Below, one piece after another: positions 59,095 through 64,000 of a stretch of DNA of 64,000 nt. Under the pieces are notes generated by a model. The model was given only the letters and a program-made list of their open reading frames with translations, searched no databases and was not told the origin of the DNA. The stretch covers positions 372,001 to 436,000 of the forward strand of contig CAWIQF010000001.1 of the NCBI GenBank assembly GCA_963838205.1, read 5' to 3'. Every line of letters starts with the position of its first letter. The stretch's first letter is position 1. The stretch comes from CAIVVT01 sp963838205. GTDB lineage: Bacteria > Acidobacteriota > Terriglobia > Bryobacterales > Bryobacteraceae. The translations under genes were made by a program, and so were the position numbers.

Positions 59095-60438
59095 TTATAA
59101 CGCCACCGCACAATCGCCGGCCAGCGAATTCGGTCCGGCCCGCTGCACCCGCACCGGCACGTAACGCCCGATCACCTCGCTCTTCTGCGGCTCCGCTCCA
59201 GCGGCGCGCGGCGCTGCGGTGAAATTCAGTACGCGGTTCTGCGATGTGCGCCCGATCCACTGCCCGGTGGCGCTGTTGAAGCCTTCGATCAGCACCTCCA
59301 GTTCGCTGCCGATGAGGCCCGAATTGCGGCGCAGTTGAATGGCCCGCTGGCGCTCCTGTAGGATCGTCAGGCGGCGGCCCTTCTCCTCTTCGGGCACCTG
59401 ATCGCCCAGCGCCAGAGCGGGCGTGTTGGGCCGCCGCGAGTATTTGAAGCTGAAGATCGAATCGTACTCCACCTGGTCCAGCAACGACAGCGTTTCGCCG
59501 AAGTCCTCTTCGGTCTCGCCGGGAAAGCCCACGATGATGTCGGTCGAGATGGCGATGGCACGCCGCGCGTTCTTCATCCACTCGATGCGGCGCATATATT
59601 CGTCGCGCGTGTACTGTCGATCCATCGCCTGCAGCACCTTCGTCGAGCCCGACTGCACTGGCAGGTGGACCATATCGCACAGCGTTGCGTTGCGATCGAT
59701 GGCGTCAACGATTTCTTTCACAAAATCGCGCGGGTGCGATGTCGTGAACCGCACGCGGCGGATGCCGGCGATGCCGGCCACTTCCTCCAGCAGACGCGCG
59801 AAGTCCCAACCGGCCGGCGTTGGATCGCGGTACGAGTTGACGTTCTGTCCGAGTAGCTGGATCTCCGTCCAGCCGGCCGCGGCGAGTTGCCGCGCCTCGG
59901 CCATCACGCTCGCGGAACTCCGGCTGCGCTCGGGTCCGCGCGTGAACGGCACCACGCAGTAAGCGCAGCTTTTGTCGCAACCTTCGATGATCGTGATGTA
60001 GGCGCGATGCGGATTGTCGCGCCGCGTCATCGGCGTTTCGAAGGCCTCTTCGGTGTCCAGGCTCAGACCGGTAACGCGGCGCTCTCCGGATTCGATCCGG
60101 ATCAGCAGCTCGGGCAGCTTGGAGTAACTGGCCGAGCCCACCACGAAACCCACGTGGGGCGATCGTTCAAAAATGCGCTCGCCTTCCTGCTGGGCCACGC
60201 AGCCGAGCACGCCATAGACTTTGCCGTTGTTTCCGCCCGCGCGCTTGAACTGATCCAGGCGATGGAACACCTTCTGCTCCGCCTTGTCGCGGATGCTGCA
60301 GGTGTTGTAGAGAACCAGGTCGGCCTCCGCGGGCGATTCCACCTGCTCATAGCCGCGGCTTTCCAGCGTGCCGACCACCTTTTCGGAGTCGTGCACGTTC
60401 ATCTGGCAGCCGAACGTCTCGAGGTAGAACTTCTTCAT
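59095..60438 (-). CDS. miaB: tRNA-2-methylthio-N6-dimethylallyladenosine synthase MiaB
   Basis: A 447-aa radical-SAM methylthiotransferase acting on A37 of tRNAs reading UNN codons. It starts MKKFYLETFGCQMNVHDSE; the MTTase domain Cys are in TFGCQMN, NTCSIRDKA and GVLGCVAQQ, and the radical-SAM cluster in GCDKSCAYCVVPFTRG. A C-terminal TRAM domain (about 380-440) binds tRNA. An upstream open frame to 60510 is excluded because the domain begins at ATG 60438. Confidence 0.95.
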   Translation of the reverse strand: MKKFYLETFGCQMNVHDSEKVVGTLESRGYEQVESPAEADLVLYNTCSIRDKAEQKVFHRLDQFKRAGGNNGKVYGVLGCVAQQEGERIFERSPHVGFVVGSASYSKLPELLIRIESGERRVTGLSLDTEEAFETPMTRRDNPHRAYITIIEGCDKSCAYCVVPFTRGPERSRSSASVMAEARQLAAAGWTEIQLLGQNVNSYRDPTPAGWDFARLLEEVAGIAGIRRVRFTTSHPRDFVKEIVDAIDRNATLCDMVHLPVQSGSTKVLQAMDRQYTRDEYMRRIEWMKNARRAIAISTDIIVGFPGETEEDFGETLSLLDQVEYDSIFSFKYSRRPNTPALALGDQVPEEEKGRRLTILQERQRAIQLRRNSGLIGSELEVLIEGFNSATGQWIGRTSQNRVLNFTAAPRAAGAEPQKSEVIGRYVPVRVQRAGPNSLAGDCAVAL

Positions 60439-60569
60439 CTGTGAGCAACCAGGGCGGGAACTGCTCTCATTATAGGGACTCCACCGATCATCCCGTTTGG
60501 CACGGAGCAAACAGATCAGATGCGGCTGGGACCGCTATTCGGCCCATCCGATTAAGCTCGACGCGTGGA

Positions 60570-60752
60570 TCAGCGGTGGCCGAGATACATCAGCCAACCC
60601 AGGCCGAAAACAGTGGCCAGGAAGTAGCCGAAGGAGGTGAGACCGTACATCAGGCGCTCGCGGTCGGTTTTCTTGGTGACGACGCCCAGCACGGCCGAGG
60701 CGAACAGCGCCAGAAAGAGGGTCGTTTCGAAGTGGGTGAAGGCCATTTTCAT
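60570..60752 (-). CDS. Small two-helix membrane protein
   Basis: A 60-aa protein, MKMAFTHFETTLFLALFASA followed by a short basic loop (TKKTDRERLMYG) and a second helix (FGYFLATVFGLGWLMYLG). It lies 14 bp after the DUF6677 gene and is probably co-transcribed with it. Function unknown. Confidence 0.65.
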   Translation of the reverse strand: MKMAFTHFETTLFLALFASAVLGVVTKKTDRERLMYGLTSFGYFLATVFGLGWLMYLGHR

Positions 60753-60766
60753 CGGGGTCGCGCTCC

Positions 60767-61186
60767 TCAATCCTTGCGGCCGACGGCGATTTCCCAGGCG
60801 TCGACCATCGCCAGAATGTTGAACAGGCCCGCCGCGACCAGGAACTTGGTGCCGTAGTCCACAACGTGCCCGGCCACGTCGGCCGACTCGTAGCCGAACC
60901 ACTTGGTCATGAAGAACGGCAGGCCCGTCGCGAGATTGGCCAGGAAGCCGCCGTAGTAAATCACCGTCGTCAGCAGATCGCCGCCGGCGGGTTGGAACAT
61001 ATAGCCGCGCATCATCAGGCCGATGGCGAACGAGACCAGGATGCAGCCGGAGAGAATCAGGCCGCGATAGGTGCGCTTCAGGTAGAAGTGGCCGCCGCCG
61101 GGGAACAACCATGCCACAACCAGCACGGGCAGCCACTTGGACAGCGGAGGCAGAGGCGGATACTGGATCTCGGGCTTCTCGCTCAT
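60767..61186 (-). CDS. DUF6677 membrane protein
   Basis: A 139-aa TM2-like protein with four helices. The N-terminal Pro-rich segment is followed by LPVLVVAWLFPGGGHFYLKRTYRGLIL, which carries the PGxGHxYL-type signature of this group. Acidobacterial genomes commonly have it beside a small membrane protein as here. Function unknown. Confidence 0.75.
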   Translation of the reverse strand: MSEKPEIQYPPLPPLSKWLPVLVVAWLFPGGGHFYLKRTYRGLILSGCILVSFAIGLMMRGYMFQPAGGDLLTTVIYYGGFLANLATGLPFFMTKWFGYESADVAGHVVDYGTKFLVAAGLFNILAMVDAWEIAVGRKD

Positions 61187-61266
61187 GCAGGTAATCTCAG
61201 GCTAACACGCGTCACGCAGCTCTCGCCGCTGCCGCTTCTCCCGGCGCCGCTCCCAATCGTGCCGGC

Positions 61267-62208
61267 TCAATGCCCGCGCGGCGGCTGCGTGCATAGCCAC
61301 AGGAACGCTTCCAGAATGCGCGCACGCTGCGCCGCATCGACCGACAGAATGCGGTGATGTCCGCCCGCCTGTGGTGTGAATTTTGTCATGCCGCGATCGT
61401 CGACGCTCACGGACCCTTCCGGCGAGGCTGTGAAATAGCCGTCGTTGGGGCGCACAGCATAAAATGCCGCGGTCAGATCCCAGGTCTCGCGGTCATACGG
61501 CATCTTCTGGTAGACGCGGTAGGCGTCCGCCACGGGATGCGCGCCGGGAGGGCCGAAATCGCGCACGATACTCGCGGCCGGGTACTTGATCGTGCGCCCC
61601 ACTTCAAATCCGCTCCACACCACTGCCGTCGGCCATTCGCGGGCGACCTTCTGCGCGGCCGGGATGTCGGTGACCACGTTGTACTCGGGACCGCCGCCCG
61701 TGAAGTCGCCGGCCATCATCACCAGCCGCTTCACCTTCCTCGCCGCCAGATCGCGCCCGCCCGGCGACTCCAGCAGGTGCGCCAGGTTAGTGCTAAAGCC
61801 GACCTGCACGATGACGACGCTGCCGTCGGCCTCCTTCCCGAGCGCCGCCCGCAGCACCTCGACGGCATCCTTGGCGTTGTCGGTGTACTTGTAATGGCCG
61901 GCATCGAGCGCCTTCTTGAGATACCCGTCGTCGGGCGTCTTGCCGTCCTTCACCATGCCGATCGGGATCTCCGGCCGGCCGTAGTAGGTGTTGATTGCAG
62001 AGGCCAGGCGCGGCGCCCACGGATTGTCCTTGGTGATGGTCACGGCGGCGATCCGCGCGTCGCCCCGGCTCTCAAAGGCATGCAGAATCGCCAACGCGAG
62101 ACAGTCGTCCACGTCGTTGCCGATGTCGGTGTCGAAGATCACGGGTACGGGCGGCGCCGCCACGGCCAGCATCGCGCCGATGAGAAACACAAGGATGGCT
62201 TTCAACAC
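61267..62208 (-). CDS. Secreted nucleoside hydrolase
   Basis: A 313-aa inosine-uridine preferring-type nucleoside hydrolase with a signal peptide (MLKAILVFLIGAMLAVAA). The Ca-binding PVIFDTDIGNDVDDCLALAIL is intact; VQVGFSTNLAHLL replaces the usual GPLTNxA, and the later Asp is in DLTAAFYAV. It would release nucleobases from extracellular nucleosides. Starts 7 bp after truA ends, in the pyrE-truA unit. Confidence 0.87.
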   Translation of the reverse strand: MLKAILVFLIGAMLAVAAPPVPVIFDTDIGNDVDDCLALAILHAFESRGDARIAAVTITKDNPWAPRLASAINTYYGRPEIPIGMVKDGKTPDDGYLKKALDAGHYKYTDNAKDAVEVLRAALGKEADGSVVIVQVGFSTNLAHLLESPGGRDLAARKVKRLVMMAGDFTGGGPEYNVVTDIPAAQKVAREWPTAVVWSGFEVGRTIKYPAASIVRDFGPPGAHPVADAYRVYQKMPYDRETWDLTAAFYAVRPNDGYFTASPEGSVSVDDRGMTKFTPQAGGHHRILSVDAAQRARILEAFLWLCTQPPRGH

Positions 62209-62215
62209 GGTTGCC

Positions 62216-62968
62216 TCACTCTCGTTCGTACTCTACCGAAATCAGGCACAGCCCGCGCGCGGGCAGCGCCGGGCCGGCCTTGCCCGCGAAGCCCGGTTCG
62301 AGCCGCGCCAGCAGGCTCGCGCGGTCCAGGTTGCCCTTGCCGGCTTCGATCAGCGTGCCGGCCATCATCCGCACCATGTGCTTCAGGAATCCACTGCCGC
62401 GGACGCGGTAGATCAGCTCGTCGCCTTCCCGCCACAGCGCGGAATCGAAGACCCTCCGCACCTTCGAGCCGCCCGCATCGTCCTTCTCATCCGCGGCGGC
62501 GAAGGCCGAGAAATCGTGCTCGCCAACAAACAGCGCGGCGCTCTCCGCCATGCGGCTCTCGTCCAGCGGATAGGGGAAGTGGCAGACGTACAAACGGCGC
62601 ATCGGCGGGCAGACCTCCGCGCGCCAGAATCGGTACTCGTAGGTCTTGGCCCGGGCCGCATAGCGCGGATGGAACTCCGCCTCCGCCTCCTCGACCTGAG
62701 TGACCCGGATCGAGCGCGGCAGCAGACGGTTCAGGGCGCGGCGCAGGTTGTCCACCGGGATCGGGTTTTCGATCGAGAAGGCCGCCACCTGAGCCAGCGC
62801 ATGCACGCCCGCGTCGGTGCGCCCCGAGCCGGCCACATCGACGGGCCGGCCTTCGATCTCGCTTACCGCCCTCTCCAGTTCGCCTTGAATGGTCGTCAGG
62901 CCGGGCTGCACCTGCCAGCCGTGAAACTCCGTGCCGTCGTAGGCTACGCTGATGCGGATTCGGCGCAT
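62216..62968 (-). CDS. truA: tRNA pseudouridine(38-40) synthase
   Basis: A 250-aa enzyme making pseudouridine in the tRNA anticodon arm. The catalytic Asp is in GSGRTDAGVHALAQVAAF; ISVAYDGTEFHGWQVQPG at the start and GSGFLKHMVRMMAGTLIEAG near the end are diagnostic. Nine bp separate it from pyrE upstream. Confidence 0.95.
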   Translation of the reverse strand: MRRIRISVAYDGTEFHGWQVQPGLTTIQGELERAVSEIEGRPVDVAGSGRTDAGVHALAQVAAFSIENPIPVDNLRRALNRLLPRSIRVTQVEEAEAEFHPRYAARAKTYEYRFWRAEVCPPMRRLYVCHFPYPLDESRMAESAALFVGEHDFSAFAAADEKDDAGGSKVRRVFDSALWREGDELIYRVRGSGFLKHMVRMMAGTLIEAGKGNLDRASLLARLEPGFAGKAGPALPARGLCLISVEYERE

Positions 62969-62977
62969 GCCGCCGCC

Positions 62978-63574
62978 TCACGCCGGGCGCGAGCCCGGTT
63001 TCACCACGGGCAGCCCCTGCGCACACAGTGGACACTGCGCCGGCTCCCAGGAGATGACGTTCAAAGTGGCCAGCGCGACCCGCGGCAGGCCCAGGTCGGC
63101 ACGGCCGCCGCTGCGGTCGATGATCGATCCCGCCGCGAGCACGTCGGCGCCGGCGGCCTTTAAGAGTTCGACCACTTCCAAGGAACTGCCGCCGGTGGTG
63201 ACCACGTCTTCGATCACCACGGCCGTCTCGCCGGCTCGCAGCGTGAAGCCCCGCCGCAGCACCATCTTTCGGTCCGCGTCGCGCTCGGTGAAGATGTGCC
63301 GGGCGCCGAGCGAGCGCGCCACTTCGTGGCCGATGATCAGGCCGCCCATGGCCGGGGAAACCACGGTCTCAATCCTGCGTTCGCCGGCCAGGCGCGCCAC
63401 GCCCTCGGCCAGCGCGCGGCCCAGCGTCTCGGCATGGCGCGGGTGCGCCAGCACGAGCGCGCATTGCAGGTATTCCGAGCTGTGCAGGCCGCTGGTGAGC
63501 CGGAAGTGACCCTTGAGATACGCGCCTGTCTCGAGAAACAGGTCCAATACGGGAGCAACGGGATTCGTCACCAT
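62978..63574 (-). CDS. pyrE: Orotate phosphoribosyltransferase
   Basis: A 198-aa enzyme making OMP from orotate and PRPP. ATG 63574 is chosen (MVTNPVAPVLDLFL); an in-frame ATG at 63622 would add 16 residues without similarity to the family. The PRPP motif is VVIEDVVTTGGSSLEVVELL, and FRLTSGLHSSEYLQCA and FTERDADRKMVLRRGF match the orotate and loop regions. A C-terminal CPLCAQG pair is unusual but seen in some PyrE. First gene of the pyrE-truA-nucleoside hydrolase unit. Confidence 0.93.
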   Translation of the reverse strand: MVTNPVAPVLDLFLETGAYLKGHFRLTSGLHSSEYLQCALVLAHPRHAETLGRALAEGVARLAGERRIETVVSPAMGGLIIGHEVARSLGARHIFTERDADRKMVLRRGFTLRAGETAVVIEDVVTTGGSSLEVVELLKAAGADVLAAGSIIDRSGGRADLGLPRVALATLNVISWEPAQCPLCAQGLPVVKPGSRPA

Positions 63575-63740
63575 GCGACAGGATATCACCGGGCGCGCCC
63601 CGCGGGCGGCCACGTCACTCAAGTCGGCTTGTTACCATGGTTGTGTTTTTAGGGAACTTCCGGCCATCCGCCGGCGTTTCCTGAGAAGAGATCGCGGATC
63701 CGCCGCGCTACTTGAGAGACCAGCAGGACTGATAACTACG

Positions 63741-64000
63741 ATGAGACGCTTCTATCCTTCGATCGCCATCGCGCTGTGCGCGCTTCTGATGAGCCCGATG
63801 GGCTTCGCGCAGTCCGCGCCGCCCCCGGCCGGATCGTCCAGCGCGGGCCATACGAGTTCCCTGAGCGACCAGCCGCAAGTGCCGCGCCCTCCGGGCGATT
63901 TTGTCACGCGTAGCTTTAGGGCTCCGGCCATCGCGCCCATTAACATGGGCAACTCCAATCGTCTGGAGGCGCTGATCCGCGCTGGCAAACTGTATTTGTC
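63741..64000 (+). CDS. TolC-like outer-membrane efflux protein (partial, N-terminus)
   Basis: Eighty-six residues from ATG 63741 to the window edge: signal peptide MRRFYPSIAIALCALLMSPM...GFAQ, a Pro/Ser-rich linker, then NMGNSNRLEALIRAGKLYLS. The last segment matches the start of acidobacterial TolC-type proteins, where it precedes the first periplasmic helix. An efflux role is inferred from this short match. Confidence 0.6.
   Translation, partial: MRRFYPSIAIALCALLMSPMGFAQSAPPPAGSSSAGHTSSLSDQPQVPRPPGDFVTRSFRAPAIAPINMGNSNRLEALIRAGKLYL

Overview
The window is GC-rich, densely coded DNA from a free-living bacterium, most likely an acidobacterium of the Solibacter/Bryobacter type. That assignment is an inference from gene content: paired Tat-exported VWA proteins, many secreted oxidoreductases and hydrolases, a DUF6677 protein, a HutI-like/FtcD pair, and a dispersed repeat built on GAGCCGCGACCGT-N-AGGGAGCGG. 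No plasmid, phage or rRNA signature is visible.

Layout. 1-3072 (minus) is the start of a type III-A CRISPR operon, cas10/csm1-csm2-csm3, running off the left edge. Cas10 lacks an HD nuclease domain but keeps GGDD, and Csm2 carries a disordered extension of about 160 residues. 3421-7817 is a translationally coupled pair: a large secreted TPR-like protein and a Tat-exported VWA protein. 7960-10942 holds a secreted Gfo/Idh/MocA protein, a periplasmic glutathione peroxidase and galE. 10943-11845 is gene-free with hairpins and inverted repeats. Then come an EamA half-transporter, a sialate O-acetylesterase and a second VWA protein. 15100-18070 is a small accessory island: a frameshifted IS110 element, a repeat-bearing gene-free stretch, and an orphan putative PD-(D/E)XK nuclease.

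18205-21393 is a thymidylate locus. dut and a two-domain ThyX-like gene diverge from an intergenic region made of five 29-bp tandem repeats, followed by tRNA-Gly(CCC) and a ThyA-fold protein. 21467-24555 codes for a DUF5060 glycoside hydrolase and a lipoprotein amidohydrolase; 24704-26680 is an ABC exporter. 27006-31181 is a respiratory module (tetraheme cytochrome, ferredoxin-type protein, NrfD) plus a large membrane protein. 31277-35665 holds an isochorismatase-like protein, a small secreted protein, trxA, glgA, greA and a CDP-alcohol phosphatidyltransferase; acpS converges with the last and shares its CTAG stop. 36293-38641 is a cbiM-cbiQ-cbiO cobalt/nickel ECF importer.

38808-44391 contains a frameshifted gene of unknown function, a dihydroorotate-dehydrogenase-like gene and nifJ (pyruvate:ferredoxin oxidoreductase) with two single-base frameshifts. 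44651-50000 has a TlpA-like protein, a HutI-like protein that has lost most of its metal ligands, ftcD, lipA, an MBL hydrolase and a small membrane protein. topA follows, then mtnP with a GT9-like gene on the other strand, then glcE-glcF. The right end is mostly housekeeping: miaB, a bifunctional nuclease, DUF6677, and a pyrE-truA-nucleoside hydrolase operon, closing with the 5' end of a TolC-like gene.

Sequence quality: each of three loci (IS110, 38808-39411, nifJ) is restored to a plausible frame by removing single bases. Genuine decay and uncorrected assembly indels cannot be separated from the sequence alone.
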